From Pseudomonadota bacterium (GTDB taxonomy: Bacteria; Pseudomonadota; Gammaproteobacteria; Xanthomonadales; Wenzhouxiangellaceae), in assembly GCA_013285445.1 (NCBI GenBank), contig CP053448.1, positions 3,269,530-3,333,529 on the forward strand: 64,000 nucleotides of DNA, in the 5' to 3' direction. The notes beneath the pieces are model-generated. The model did not search any database, was not told where the DNA came from, and worked only from the letters and a program-made list of their open reading frames with translations. Position numbers and translations under genes: made by a program. This document shows positions 38,617 through 48,331 of this stretch, one piece after another. Numbering within the stretch: position 1 is the first letter of the stretch; every line of letters starts with the position of its first letter.

Positions 38617-39435
38617 ATGATCAAGCCGTCAATCTGCAAACTGGCCCTGTTTGGCAACCCGGTGTCGCACAGCCTGTCGCCGCGCATTCATCAACTGTTT
38701 GGCGAACAGTTCGGCATGAGCATCGACTACCGCGCCATCGAGTGCGGCATCGATGCGCTACCGGCCGAGCTGGACGCATTTCGCGCCTCCGGGGGCATCG
38801 GCGTGAACCTGACCGTGCCGCTCAAGGCGGTCGGCCTGAGTGTGTGCACCGAGATCGATATCAACGCACGCCGCGCTCGGGCCGTCAACACGCTGCGCCG
38901 AAGCAGCGAGCGCTGGCACGGATTCAACACCGACGGCGGCGGCCTGCTGTACGACTTCGACCGCTGCAACATCGATCTGATCGGCCGGCGCATTCTGATC
39001 ATCGGTGCCGGTGGGGCGGCGGCGGGCATTATCGGCTCGCTGCTGGAGCGCGGGCCGGCCGAAGTGTGCATTGTCAACCGCACGATCGAGCGCGCCGAGC
39101 GATTGACCGATCGCCACGCCCATCTGGGACCCGTCCACGCCGCCGGCCCTGACATGCCCGGCCAGCAGAACTTCGACCTGGTCATCCAGGCAACCAGCGC
39201 CGGTCATGGCCAGGCATTGCCGCCGCTGCGCCGATCCTGGCTGTCAGCACGAGCCTGTGCCTGGGATCTCAACTACGGTGCGGCTCACCAGCCCTTCGCC
39301 GAGTGGTGCAGGGCTCAAGGCCTGACGGTCCACGACGGCCTGGGCATGCTGGTCGGGCAGGCGGCACTGGCATTCGAAATCTGGACCGGAAATCGTCCGG
39401 ACCCGACGCCGGTCATGACTGCTCTGGCCGGCTGA
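38617..39435 (+). CDS. aroE: shikimate dehydrogenase
   Basis: 272 residues from the ATG at 38617. It has the shikimate-site motifs NPVSHSLSPRIH and NLTVPLK, and the NADP site GAGGAAAGII followed by NRT. It converts 3-dehydroshikimate to shikimate. Its stop and that of convergent apaH are one base apart. Confidence 0.95.
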   Translation: MIKPSICKLALFGNPVSHSLSPRIHQLFGEQFGMSIDYRAIECGIDALPAELDAFRASGGIGVNLTVPLKAVGLSVCTEIDINARRARAVNTLRRSSERWHGFNTDGGGLLYDFDRCNIDLIGRRILIIGAGGAAAGIIGSLLERGPAEVCIVNRTIERAERLTDRHAHLGPVHAAGPDMPGQQNFDLVIQATSAGHGQALPPLRRSWLSARACAWDLNYGAAHQPFAEWCRAQGLTVHDGLGMLVGQAALAFEIWTGNRPDPTPVMTALAG

Positions 39436-39436
39436 T

Positions 39437-40258
39437 TCAGCGCGACCGGCAGTCGACGGATTCGATGCGGCGGGCCTGGCCGTCGATAATCAGCGCGGTC
39501 AGCGCGCCACCCCAGACGCAGCCGCTGTCCAGACAGGTGACCCGCTCATCCTGGTACAAGCCGAGCAGCGACCAGTGGCCGAAAATGATGTGCCAGCCCG
39601 TCCAGTCGGCATGCAGGTGCTCAAACCAGGGGCGGAATCCACGGGGTACGTTGTCCGGGCTGCCCTTGGATTCGAGATCCAGCCGCCCGTCGCGGTCGCA
39701 GAAGCGCATGCGCGTGAACACGTTGGTGATCGACCTCAGACGCTTGTGGTGAGGCTGGCCGGGCCGCCATCGGCGCGGACGGTCACCGTACATGTGGTCA
39801 AAGAAATGAATCGCATCCTGGGCCAGCGCGTACTCGACCTCGCGCGCCCTGATTTGGGCGGTTTTCGGACCCCAGCGCGGATCGACACCGGCATGAACCA
39901 GGACCAGCCGGCGACGGTTGCTTTTCCACATCAGCGGCTGCCGTCGCAGCCAGCCCAGCAGTTCGGCGGCATCGGGCGCGTCCAGTACCCGGTCAAACTC
40001 CTTGTTGCGTTTACCCCCGCGCGGGCGCCCGCAGGCATAGGCCAGCAGATGCAGATCATGGTTGCCCAGCACGCTCATCGCGCTGCCGCGCAGCGAATGG
40101 ACAAGGCGCAGGGTTTCAAGCGACTGACCGCCGCGATTGACCAGATCGCCGGCCAGGCGCAGCCGGTCGGCTGACGGGTCGAATCTCACCCGGTCAAGCA
40201 GGCGCCTGAGCGGATCCAGGCAGCCCTGCAGATCACCGATGAAGATCTGCCGCTTCAA
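39437..40258 (-). CDS. apaH: diadenosine tetraphosphatase (symmetrical)
   Basis: 273 residues. It shows the metallophosphatase motifs IGDLQGC, GDLVNRG, LGNHDLHLL and, later, FGHW. It hydrolyses Ap4A to two ADP. The start is a TTG at 40258 that overlaps the stop of the cation transporter gene (TTGA). It is the last gene of the lgt-thyA-folA-CDF-apaH operon. Confidence 0.94.
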   Translation of the reverse strand: MKRQIFIGDLQGCLDPLRRLLDRVRFDPSADRLRLAGDLVNRGGQSLETLRLVHSLRGSAMSVLGNHDLHLLAYACGRPRGGKRNKEFDRVLDAPDAAELLGWLRRQPLMWKSNRRRLVLVHAGVDPRWGPKTAQIRAREVEYALAQDAIHFFDHMYGDRPRRWRPGQPHHKRLRSITNVFTRMRFCDRDGRLDLESKGSPDNVPRGFRPWFEHLHADWTGWHIIFGHWSLLGLYQDERVTCLDSGCVWGGALTALIIDGQARRIESVDCRSR

Positions 40259-41181
40259 GAGCCGGTCCGGTCCTGGCGAAACGGTGCCACGCTGACGACC
40301 ACATCGCTGACTTCGGTCGACTCGTCGAGCAGGGTGCGACGCACGCGCGCGGCAATGCGATCGGCCTGCGCCAGCGACAGATCCGGGTCGAGCAGGATGC
40401 GCACGTCCATGACGATTCGGCCACCCATGCGCCGGGTGCGCAGGTCGGCCAGGTCGCATACGCCATCGACCTGGCGAATCCGGATTTCCAGCTCGGCCTG
40501 CTCGCGCGGCGGCGCGGCGGTGTCGACCAGCTCGATCAGGGCCGAGAGCGCGAATCGCCCACCCATCCAGCCAACCATCAGCGCCACCACGATGGCGGCC
40601 ACTGCGTCCAGGCTGGTCACCCCGAGCATCACCCCGCCAACCCCGGCAATCACGATCAGCGACGACAGCGCGTCGGAGCGATGGTGCCAGGCGTTCGCCG
40701 CGATCAGCATCGAGCGGGTCTGGCGCGCGATGACCCGCGTGTAGTGATAAAGCACCTCCTTGGCGAGAACCGACAGCAGGGCAGCCGACAGGGCCAGCCA
40801 ACCGGGGTTGAGCAAGCGCTCGGGAGAGAGCAGCCGCAAAATGGCATCCACGACAAAGACCACCGCGACACCGAGCAACAGCAGTCCGACAACGGCGGTC
40901 GCAACGGTTTCAATCCGCTCATGACCGTACGGATGGTTCTCATCGGGCTCGATCGAGCCCCAGCGTGCGGCGCCAAGCACGACCGCGTCACTGACCAGGT
41001 CGGACAGCGAATGGACGCCGTCGACAATCAGCGCCTGGGAATGCCCCAGCACGCCGGCGACGATCTTGCCGAGCGCCAGCGCCAGATTGATCACGGCACC
41101 AACCAGCGTGACCCGTCGCTTGGCGGTCCAGTCGCTGCCGGACTGCGTTTCGCCTGCCGGGCTTTCCCTGCCCTCCATCAT
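40255..41181 (-). CDS. cation diffusion facilitator (Zn/Fe/Mn efflux) transporter
   Basis: 308 residues, about six membrane helices. The metal site uses HSLSDLVSD in TM2 and HHRSDALSS in TM5 (His and Asp in each), which suggests zinc or a similar metal. A cytoplasmic C-terminal domain follows (MGGRIVMDVRILLDPDLS). It exports divalent cations in exchange for protons. The gene overlaps folA by four bases. Confidence 0.92.
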   Translation of the reverse strand: MMEGRESPAGETQSGSDWTAKRRVTLVGAVINLALALGKIVAGVLGHSQALIVDGVHSLSDLVSDAVVLGAARWGSIEPDENHPYGHERIETVATAVVGLLLLGVAVVFVVDAILRLLSPERLLNPGWLALSAALLSVLAKEVLYHYTRVIARQTRSMLIAANAWHHRSDALSSLIVIAGVGGVMLGVTSLDAVAAIVVALMVGWMGGRFALSALIELVDTAAPPREQAELEIRIRQVDGVCDLADLRTRRMGGRIVMDVRILLDPDLSLAQADRIAARVRRTLLDESTEVSDVVVSVAPFRQDRTGS

Positions 41182-41690
41182 CGCTGCTCACTGTCCGTTG
41201 CGCTGCGTCGCAGGCTGCAGAAGACCAGCCGGTGGGGATTGCACCGGTCAGCCGGTCTGGCGGTCATCGCCGCCAGCTGCCAGTCGTCGTCTGACCAGCT
41301 CGGGAAGCGCACGTCGCCATCGATCACGGCATCGATCAGGGTCAGTTCCATGCGGTCAGCTCGCACGATTGCATGGCGGTAGATCTCACCCCCGCCGATC
41401 ACCATGACCGACTCACCACCGGCCGTCGCCAGGGCCTGGTCAAGGCTGCCGGCCAGGATCACCCCTCCGGGCAATCGCGGTTGGCTGCGGCTGATGACGA
41501 TGTTGCGGCGTCCGGACAACGGCCGGCCGATTGACTCGAAGGTGCGGCGACCCATGACCACCGGATGACCCAGCGTAATCGCCTTGAAATGACCGAGATC
41601 GGCCGGCAGGTGCCAGGGCATGGTCCCGTCGCGCCCGATCACGCGATTGCGCGCCATGGCGGCTACAAGCACAACTTCAGGCTGAGCCAT
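41178..41690 (-). CDS. folA: dihydrofolate reductase
   Basis: 170 residues with IGRDGTMPWHLPADLGHFK (substrate site), VVMGRRTFESIG and VMVIGGGEIY (NADPH site). It reduces dihydrofolate to tetrahydrofolate, resupplying the cofactor used up by ThyA, whose gene overlaps it by a single base. The C-terminus is slightly longer than in E. coli. Confidence 0.96.
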   Translation of the reverse strand: MAQPEVVLVAAMARNRVIGRDGTMPWHLPADLGHFKAITLGHPVVMGRRTFESIGRPLSGRRNIVISRSQPRLPGGVILAGSLDQALATAGGESVMVIGGGEIYRHAIVRADRMELTLIDAVIDGDVRFPSWSDDDWQLAAMTARPADRCNPHRLVFCSLRRSATDSEQR

Positions 41691-42523
41691 CAGACCGCGA
41701 TCGGCGCTCTGATCGGCGGGTGCGCCCGGTAGCCAAGCAGCTCGAAGTCGTCAAACTCGAAATCCCCGATATGCCGGCGCTGCGGATTCAGACGCATGGC
41801 CGGTAGCGGAAACGGCTCGCGCGAGAGCTGCTCATCGACCTGCTCGAGATGGTTGGTATAAACATGGGCGTCCCCAAGCGTGTGGACCAGCTCGCCGGGC
41901 AGCAGTTCGGTGACCTGCGCCACCATCAGCGTCAGCAGCGCGTAGCTCGCAATGTTGAACGGCACGCCAAGAAAGCAGTCGGCCGAGCGCTGGTAGAGCT
42001 GACAGCTGAGACGGCCGTCGGCCACGTAAAACTGGAACAGGCAGTGACACGGCGCCAGCGCCATGCGGCCGGCCCGGGCATTGTCCGGCGGCGAGACCGA
42101 TTCATCGGGAAGATCGGCCGGATTCCAGGCTGACACGACATGGCGACGGGAATAGGGACGCTGGCGGATCTGTTCGATGACCGCACTGAGCTGATCGATG
42201 CGGCGACCGTCCGGTGCAGGCCAGGACCGCCACTGCGCGCCGTAGACCGGACCCAGGCTGCCGCTATCGTCGGCCCATTCATCCCAGATGGTAACCCCGT
42301 GGCGCTGGAGGTAATCGATCCGCGTATCCCCGCGGATAAACCACAGCAGTTCGTGGATGATCGACTTCAGGTGCAGCTTCTTGGTGGTCACCAGCGGAAA
42401 GGAGTCGGCCAGGCCGAAACGCATCTGGTAGCCGAAAACGCTCAGTGTGCCGGTTCCGGTACGATCGCTGCGGCGCCGGCCGTGGTCGCGCACGTGGCGC
42501 AGCAGATCGAGGTAGGTGTTCAT
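41690..42523 (-). CDS. thyA: thymidylate synthase
   Basis: 277 residues starting at [15 protein letters not shown]. The active-site Cys lies in [12 protein letters not shown], the phosphate-binding Arg in [10 protein letters not shown], and the folate and dUMP contacts in [20 protein letters not shown]. It makes dTMP from dUMP. The start overlaps the lgt stop (ATGA). The longer frame upstream, to 42919, lies over lgt. Confidence 0.96.
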   Translation of the reverse strand: MNTYLDLLRHVRDHGRRRSDRTGTGTLSVFGYQMRFGLADSFPLVTTKKLHLKSIIHELLWFIRGDTRIDYLQRHGVTIWDEWADDSGSLGPVYGAQWRSWPAPDGRRIDQLSAVIEQIRQRPYSRRHVVSAWNPADLPDESVSPPDNARAGRMALAPCHCLFQFYVADGRLSCQLYQRSADCFLGVPFNIASYALLTLMVAQVTELLPGELVHTLGDAHVYTNHLEQVDEQLSREPFPLPAMRLNPQRRHIGDFEFDDFELLGYRAHPPIRAPIAV

Positions 42524-43380
42524 GACCGTCCCCGATAGGCCCATACCATCAGCGCAACGCCGGCAACCAGCATCGGTAGCGACAGCACCTGACCCATGGT
42601 GACCCAGTCGAAGGCCACGAAGCCCAGATGCGCGTCGGGTTCGCGGAAAAACTCCGCGATACTGCGAAACAGCGCGTAACCCACCAGAAATGCGCCGCCC
42701 ACCGCTCCGGTCGGGCGCGGGCGTGCCAAGAACAGCCACAGGATGATGAACAGGGCCAGCCCTTCCAGCGCTGCCTGGTAGAGCTGGGAGGGGTGGCGGG
42801 CAAACTCGTCGAGCGCGCCGGACAGATACTGCTGGTAGAGCGTCTGGGTGACCCCGCTGTCGGCCGGCACCGATGATGGAAAGATCATCGCCCAGGGCAC
42901 ATCGGTCTTGCGGCCCCACAGTTCCCCGCCAATGAAGTTGCCCAGTCGACCGGCGGCCAGACCGAGCGGAACCAGCGGCGCCACGAAGTCGGCCAGACGC
43001 AGAAACCCGCAGCCGAGGTGGCGGCCATAGGCCCAGATCGCCACGATAACCCCGATCAGACCGCCGTGGAAACTCATGCCGCCGTCGCGGATGCGAAACA
43101 CGAACAGGGGATCGGCCAGCAGTTGGTCAAGGCCGTAGAACAGGACGTATCCGAGGCGACCGCCGACAACCACGCCGAGCACGCCCCAGAACAGGAGATC
43201 ACCAACCCGATCCGGCGACAGCGGCGCATCCTCACGCCGGGCACGCAGGCGCCCAAGCAGCCAGAAAGCGCCGAAAGCGACGAGATACATGAGGCTGTAC
43301 CAGTACACGGCAAAACCGAAGATCTCGAACGCCACCGGATCGATCTGGTGGAAGTAGTAACTCGATGCGGTCTGATTCAT
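42520..43380 (-). CDS. lgt: prolipoprotein diacylglyceryl transferase
   Basis: 286 residues, seven membrane helices. It has the Lgt signature [18 protein letters not shown] and the essential His region [11 protein letters not shown]. It attaches diacylglycerol to the lipobox Cys of preprolipoproteins, including those seen in this window at 51918 and 55949. It is the first gene of the overlapping five-gene operon. Confidence 0.95.
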   Translation of the reverse strand: MNQTASSYYFHQIDPVAFEIFGFAVYWYSLMYLVAFGAFWLLGRLRARREDAPLSPDRVGDLLFWGVLGVVVGGRLGYVLFYGLDQLLADPLFVFRIRDGGMSFHGGLIGVIVAIWAYGRHLGCGFLRLADFVAPLVPLGLAAGRLGNFIGGELWGRKTDVPWAMIFPSSVPADSGVTQTLYQQYLSGALDEFARHPSQLYQAALEGLALFIILWLFLARPRPTGAVGGAFLVGYALFRSIAEFFREPDAHLGFVAFDWVTMGQVLSLPMLVAGVALMVWAYRGRS

Positions 43381-43487
43381 GGTTCCGGATTATCGCAGAT
43401 GCCCAGCGCTCCTGCGACGCCGGGATCACGACCGGCTGAACGCCCGATGCCTTACCATGGCGCTGCACTCTGACCATCCCTGCAGCC

Positions 43488-45536
43488 ATGAACGAAAACC
43501 CGGTCGTCAACCGCCTGTCCGAGGCGCTCAGTCCCTACCTGCTTCAGCACGCCGGCAATCCGGTGGCTTGGCAGCCCTGGGATCGCGAGGCCCTGGCCAT
43601 GGCGCGCACGCTCGACAAGCCGATTCTGCTGTCGATCGGCTACAGCGCCTGCCACTGGTGTCACGTCATGGCGCATGAATGCTTCGAGGACGATGACATC
43701 GCGGCACTGATGAACGCGCATTTCATCAATATCAAGGTCGACCGGGAAGAGCGGCCGGATCTCGATCGCATCTACCAACTGGCTCACCAGCTGCTGACCG
43801 GTCGCGGCGGCGGCTGGCCGCTGACGGTGTTTCTCGACCCGGCCAGCCAGGCGCCGTTTTTCGCCGGCACCTACTTTCCGCCGCAGCCGCGTCACGGCAT
43901 GATCGCGTTCGGTGATCTGCTCGGGCGAATCCACCAGATCTGGTCGACCCGGCGCGACGAACTGCGCGCCCAGCATCTCCAGGTCCAGGAGGCATTGCAG
44001 GCGATCGCGGCGCCGCGACCGGGTGGCAGTGACGACCTGCAGGCCGCCCTGGACTCTCTCGCTGCCCAAGCCCATGCACACTTCGATCGCGACAACGGTG
44101 GCTTCGGGGCCGGTCCGAAATTCCCGCAGGCACCGCTGCTGGCCGCGTTGGCCGAAATCGGCGGTGAGCAGTCGGCACAAATGCTGGGCGACACCCTCGA
44201 TGCCATGGCCCGCAACGGCCTGCACGACCATCTCGGCGGCGGCTTTTTCCGCTACTGTGTCGACGCTGTATGGGAGATTCCGCACTTCGAAAAGATGCTT
44301 TCCGACAACGCTTTGCTGCTGCGACTCTACGCCGAGGCCGCGCAGCGATGGAACCGTCCGGACTTGCGCGAAGTCTGTAAACGCCTGGTCCAATGGCTGC
44401 AAGCCGACATGGCGCTCGAGGGCGGCGGTTTCGCGGCCAGTCTGGATGCCGACAGCCACGATGGCGAGGGCGCCTATTATGTGTGGACGCGCAAGGAGGT
44501 CAGCGAACGCCTGATCCGCGACGAAGAGGCGCTGTTCAGCGCGCGCTTCGGTCTGGACGGCCCGCCCAACTTCGAAGGCCGGCACTGGCACCTGGTCATC
44601 GCCCGCTCACGCGGCGAGCTGGTCGAGCAAGGTCTGGACGAAGATGAGCTGGACCACCGCCTGGAATCGGCGCGAAAGCGCCTGCTGGCGGTCCGGAACA
44701 AGCGCCCGGCACCGGGCCGAGACGACAAACTGCTGGCTGGCTGGAACGGTCTGGTCATCGAGGCCCTGGCTGTCGCTGGCCGGCTGCTTGGACGCGAGGA
44801 CTGGCTCGAGCTGGCGGCTGTCGCGCTCGACGCCGTCGCCGTCAGGTTGTTCGGCCACGAACCGCCACGGGCCGTATGGCGCAACGAGCGCAGCGCCCAG
44901 ACCGCGTTGCTCGATGACCACGCCAACGCATTGTGCGCCATTCTGGACATGCTCGCCTGGCGCTTCGAGATGCGCTGGTTCAACCTGGCCAGCCGTCTCG
45001 CCGGACGCATCATGGATCAGTTCATTGACCCGGAACGCGGCGCGCTCTACCTGACGCCGCGCGACTACGAACCGCTGCTGACCCGGCCCCTGGCACACGC
45101 CGACGATGCCACCCCGGCCGGCGCCGGACAGGCCGCGCTTGGGCTGAGCCGGCTGGGCCATCTGTCCGGTCGAATCGCCCTGGTCGACGCGGCGCGGGGC
45201 GTCATCGAGGCCGCCAGCGGCGATATCGCCCGTTCGCCCATGGCCCACGCGACCCTGCTGCGTGCCTGGCAGGCCATCGAGCAGCCCAGACCCCAGGTCC
45301 TGCTCGCAGGCCCGGACCATCCCGTCGCCGACTGGCATCGACAACTGACCGCCGATCCGCGGCTTGACGTCTACCGCCTGCCGCCGGGTCTTCCGGTCGA
45401 GGATCTGCCGGAGCAACTGGCAGAGCTGGCAGTGCGCGACCAGGCCACTGCCGTGACCTGCCTCGGCCGGCGCTGCCTGAGCCCGGTTCACACATTCGCC
45501 GATCTCGAGGCCAGTCTGGCTGATTCGACCAACTGA
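43488..45536 (+). CDS. thioredoxin-domain/glycoside-hydrolase-fold protein, YyaL (SSP411) type
   Basis: 682 residues, full length. The N-terminal DUF255 thioredoxin fold has the CxxC site in SACHWCHVMAHE, followed by INIKVDREERPD and FLDPASQAPFFAGTYFPP. The rest is an (alpha/alpha)6 barrel like sugar epimerases or hydrolases. The cellular role of this widespread family is not settled. Confidence 0.92.
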   Translation: MNENPVVNRLSEALSPYLLQHAGNPVAWQPWDREALAMARTLDKPILLSIGYSACHWCHVMAHECFEDDDIAALMNAHFINIKVDREERPDLDRIYQLAHQLLTGRGGGWPLTVFLDPASQAPFFAGTYFPPQPRHGMIAFGDLLGRIHQIWSTRRDELRAQHLQVQEALQAIAAPRPGGSDDLQAALDSLAAQAHAHFDRDNGGFGAGPKFPQAPLLAALAEIGGEQSAQMLGDTLDAMARNGLHDHLGGGFFRYCVDAVWEIPHFEKMLSDNALLLRLYAEAAQRWNRPDLREVCKRLVQWLQADMALEGGGFAASLDADSHDGEGAYYVWTRKEVSERLIRDEEALFSARFGLDGPPNFEGRHWHLVIARSRGELVEQGLDEDELDHRLESARKRLLAVRNKRPAPGRDDKLLAGWNGLVIEALAVAGRLLGREDWLELAAVALDAVAVRLFGHEPPRAVWRNERSAQTALLDDHANALCAILDMLAWRFEMRWFNLASRLAGRIMDQFIDPERGALYLTPRDYEPLLTRPLAHADDATPAGAGQAALGLSRLGHLSGRIALVDAARGVIEAASGDIARSPMAHATLLRAWQAIEQPRPQVLLAGPDHPVADWHRQLTADPRLDVYRLPPGLPVEDLPEQLAELAVRDQATAVTCLGRRCLSPVHTFADLEASLADSTN

Positions 45537-45573
45537 CGCCAACCGGTCGGAATCCGCGTAGAATCCGCAGTCT

Positions 45574-47403
45574 ATGAGCCTGGCGTTACCCAATTACCAT
45601 GCACTCGGCGTACTGATCCTGGTGCTGCTGGCCCTGGTGCTGTTCTCGCGCGACCGCATTCCGCTCGAGACCACCTCACTGGTCGTGCTGGTGATTCTGA
45701 CGGTGGGATTCCAGCTCTTCCCCTACAGCAGCCCGGACGGACGCGAACTCAGCCCGACCGATTTCTATCTCGGATTCGGTCACCAGGCGCTGATTGCCGT
45801 GTGCGCCCTGATGATCCTCGGTCATGGCTTGATTCGTTCCGGCGCGCTGGAGCCAGTCGGGCGCCTGCTGGCGATTTCCTGGCGCAGGGCGCCTGCTTTG
45901 TCGCTGCTGGCCACTTTGCTGGTGTGCGCCGTGCTCAGCGCATTCATCAATAACACGCCGATCGTCGTGATGTTGCTGCCGATCCTGCTCGGGGTTGCAC
46001 TGCGCACCGGACATTCGCCTTCAGGCATGTTGCTGCCGGTCGGCATGATCAGCATCGTCGGCGGCATGGCCACGACTATCGGCACCTCGACCAACCTGCT
46101 GGTGGTCAGCGTTGCTGCGGATATGGGCGTGGCGCCCTTTCGGATGTTTGATTTCATCATTCCAGCCGCGATCGCGGGGACCGTGGCGCTACTCTACCTG
46201 TGGCTGCTGGCGCCGCGGCTGCTGCCGCAACGACCGGTTCCCATGCAGTCGACGGTCAAGCGTCTCTATACCGCCCAGATCCGGCTTGCACGCGGCAGCG
46301 ACGCGGTCGGCCTGACGCTGGCCGAGGCCATCGAGCGATGCAACGGCGAGCTGAAGATCGAGAAGATACAGCGCGGGCCCGGCGTGTTCGTCACGCCCCT
46401 GCCCGACGTCAAGCTCAAGGCCGGCGACCGCATCACAACCACCAACACCCAGGACAATCTGCGCGAGTTCGCGCATGTGCTTGGCGGCAAGCTGTTTTCC
46501 GGCGATGTCGAGGTCGACGACGCCCATCCGCTGGGTCCCGGTGACCAGAAGATCGCCGAGGTGGCGGTGACGCCACAGTCGCGGCTGCTCGGCTCACGTA
46601 TCAGCGAAGCCAGGTTGCTGTCGCGCTATGGTCTGCGCCTGCTGGCCCTGCACCGCTTCAACCGCGAAGAGCAAACGCGCAGCACGGGCCTGGACAATAC
46701 CGTGCTGCGCTCGGGTGACGTGCTCCTGGTGCAGTCGTCATCTTCGCGACTGGATCAGCTCAAGGACGGCGGTGACCTGCTGGTGCTCGATGGTTCGGTC
46801 AATCTACCCAAGACCAGCAAGGCCCCTGTGGCGCTGTCGATCATGTCCGGCGTCGTGATCATCGCCGCTTTCGGAGTGCTGCCGATTGCCCTCAGCGCCG
46901 TATGCGGCGTACTGGCGATGCTGCTTACCCGCTGCCTGAACTGGAAGGAAGCGATGAACGCGCTGTCGATCCAGGTGGTGATGATCATTGTCGCCTCGCT
47001 GGCCCTGGGCGCTGCGCTGATGCGCACCGGGGGCGCAGACTGGCTGGCGCAGGTGTTTTTGAGCGCCAGCTTCGGGGTTCCGTCCTGGGCCATTCTCGGA
47101 GGCCTGATGCTGGCCATGGCGGCTTTGACCAACGTCGTATCCAACAATGCCGCCGCCGTCATCGGAACGCCGATCGCCATCAGTCTGGCGCAGCAGCTGA
47201 TGCTGCCGGCAGAACCGTTCGTTCTGGCGGTGCTGTTCGGCGCCAACCTCAGTTTTGCCACACCGATGGCCTATCAGACCAATCTGCTGGTCATGAACGC
47301 CGGCGGCTACAAGTTCAATGATTTCGTCCGTGTCGGGCTGCCGCTGATGATGCTGCTGTGGGCCGTGCTGACCCTGACGCTGACCTATGCCTACCGGATT
47401 TAG
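45574..47403 (+). CDS. SLC13-family permease with two TrkA-C domains
   Basis: 609 residues. The membrane domain of the ion-transporter superfamily has NNTPIVVMLLPIL and GTSTNLLVVS in the first half and VVSNNAAAVIGTPIA in the second. The two RCK/TrkA-C domains lie between them (about 215-405). Members carry sulfate, dicarboxylates or similar anions with Na+; the substrate here is unknown. The next gene starts 17 bases before its stop. Confidence 0.9.
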   Translation: MSLALPNYHALGVLILVLLALVLFSRDRIPLETTSLVVLVILTVGFQLFPYSSPDGRELSPTDFYLGFGHQALIAVCALMILGHGLIRSGALEPVGRLLAISWRRAPALSLLATLLVCAVLSAFINNTPIVVMLLPILLGVALRTGHSPSGMLLPVGMISIVGGMATTIGTSTNLLVVSVAADMGVAPFRMFDFIIPAAIAGTVALLYLWLLAPRLLPQRPVPMQSTVKRLYTAQIRLARGSDAVGLTLAEAIERCNGELKIEKIQRGPGVFVTPLPDVKLKAGDRITTTNTQDNLREFAHVLGGKLFSGDVEVDDAHPLGPGDQKIAEVAVTPQSRLLGSRISEARLLSRYGLRLLALHRFNREEQTRSTGLDNTVLRSGDVLLVQSSSSRLDQLKDGGDLLVLDGSVNLPKTSKAPVALSIMSGVVIIAAFGVLPIALSAVCGVLAMLLTRCLNWKEAMNALSIQVVMIIVASLALGAALMRTGGADWLAQVFLSASFGVPSWAILGGLMLAMAALTNVVSNNAAAVIGTPIAISLAQQLMLPAEPFVLAVLFGANLSFATPMAYQTNLLVMNAGGYKFNDFVRVGLPLMMLLWAVLTLTLTYAYRI

Positions 47404-48250
47404 TCGCTTCCGGCCCCTGCTGGTGCCCGTACTGGTCGCACTGCTGTTGACCGGCGCAAGAACCACATACAGCGACTCCGGCCCGCGAGTGATCAGCCTG
47501 GCACCCCATCTGACCGAGCTGGTTTTCGCCGCCGGTGCCGGCGATCGACTGGTCGGCGTGATCGCCCACAGCGACTGGCCGCCGGAAGCCGGGCAGCTGC
47601 CGCGAATCGGCGACGCGTTTCGCCTGGACATGGAGCGCATCGTCGCCCTCGAACCGGATCTGGCCCTGGCCTGGCAAGGAGGCACGGCGCTGGCCGCCGC
47701 GAATCACCTGGAGCAGTTCAGTATCGAGCTGGTCTGGATCGACATCCGCCGGCTCGACCAGATCGCCGACGCCATCGAGCAGATCGGCAACCGGCTCGGC
47801 ACACCGGTGGCTGCGCGCCAGTCGGCCTCAAGCTTCCGCGATCGCTTGCGGTTGGTGCCGCAGGCGGGCACCGATGAGCAGCGCGTCACCGTGTTCTACC
47901 AGATCTCGGCCCGGCCGCTGTACACCCTGGGTGGCCGACACCTCATCAACGAGATCTTCGAGCGCTGCGGGGCGCGCAATCTGTTCGCGGAACTCGACAC
48001 CGAAGCGGCTGTGGTTGACCGTGAGGTCGTGCTGGCGGGCCGGCCGGACCTGGTGCTGGCTGGAACCGAGGGTCGCGACAATCCGGTCAGCGACCCGCTG
48101 GAGCACTGGCGGCAGGCGGCGTCACGGCACGACTGGTCGCCTCGGCTGGCAACCATTGATGCCACCCGGCTGATGCGCCCGACACCGCGCATTCTCGAGG
48201 GTATCGAGCAGGTCTGTGCGCTGACTCGGGCCATTCCGACCGCGCGCTGA
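47387..48250 (+). CDS. cobalamin/haem-type ABC substrate-binding protein, BtuF-like
   Basis: 287 residues with a signal peptide and a helix-linked two-lobe fold: RVISLAPHLTELVFAAGAGDRLVGV, then LEPDLALAWQGG, and a late VVDREVVLAGRPDLVLAG. It probably binds vitamin B12 or a related corrinoid in the periplasm. No BtuC or BtuD partner lies nearby. The start overlaps the permease gene, so it is translationally coupled to it. Confidence 0.85.
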   Translation: MPTGFSRFRPLLVPVLVALLLTGARTTYSDSGPRVISLAPHLTELVFAAGAGDRLVGVIAHSDWPPEAGQLPRIGDAFRLDMERIVALEPDLALAWQGGTALAAANHLEQFSIELVWIDIRRLDQIADAIEQIGNRLGTPVAARQSASSFRDRLRLVPQAGTDEQRVTVFYQISARPLYTLGGRHLINEIFERCGARNLFAELDTEAAVVDREVVLAGRPDLVLAGTEGRDNPVSDPLEHWRQAASRHDWSPRLATIDATRLMRPTPRILEGIEQVCALTRAIPTAR

Positions 48251-48331
48251 GTTCAGGCTGCCTGCGGCTCCAGCCTGCTCATGACACCGCCGGGCGGTGC
48301 ATTCGGTCCCTTCGACGGTGCCGGTATTCGC

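Noticed and set aside
48285..48299. GC-rich hairpin between the convergent BtuF-like and MMPL genes
   Set aside because: The loop is too short and no T-tract follows, so I do not call it a terminator.
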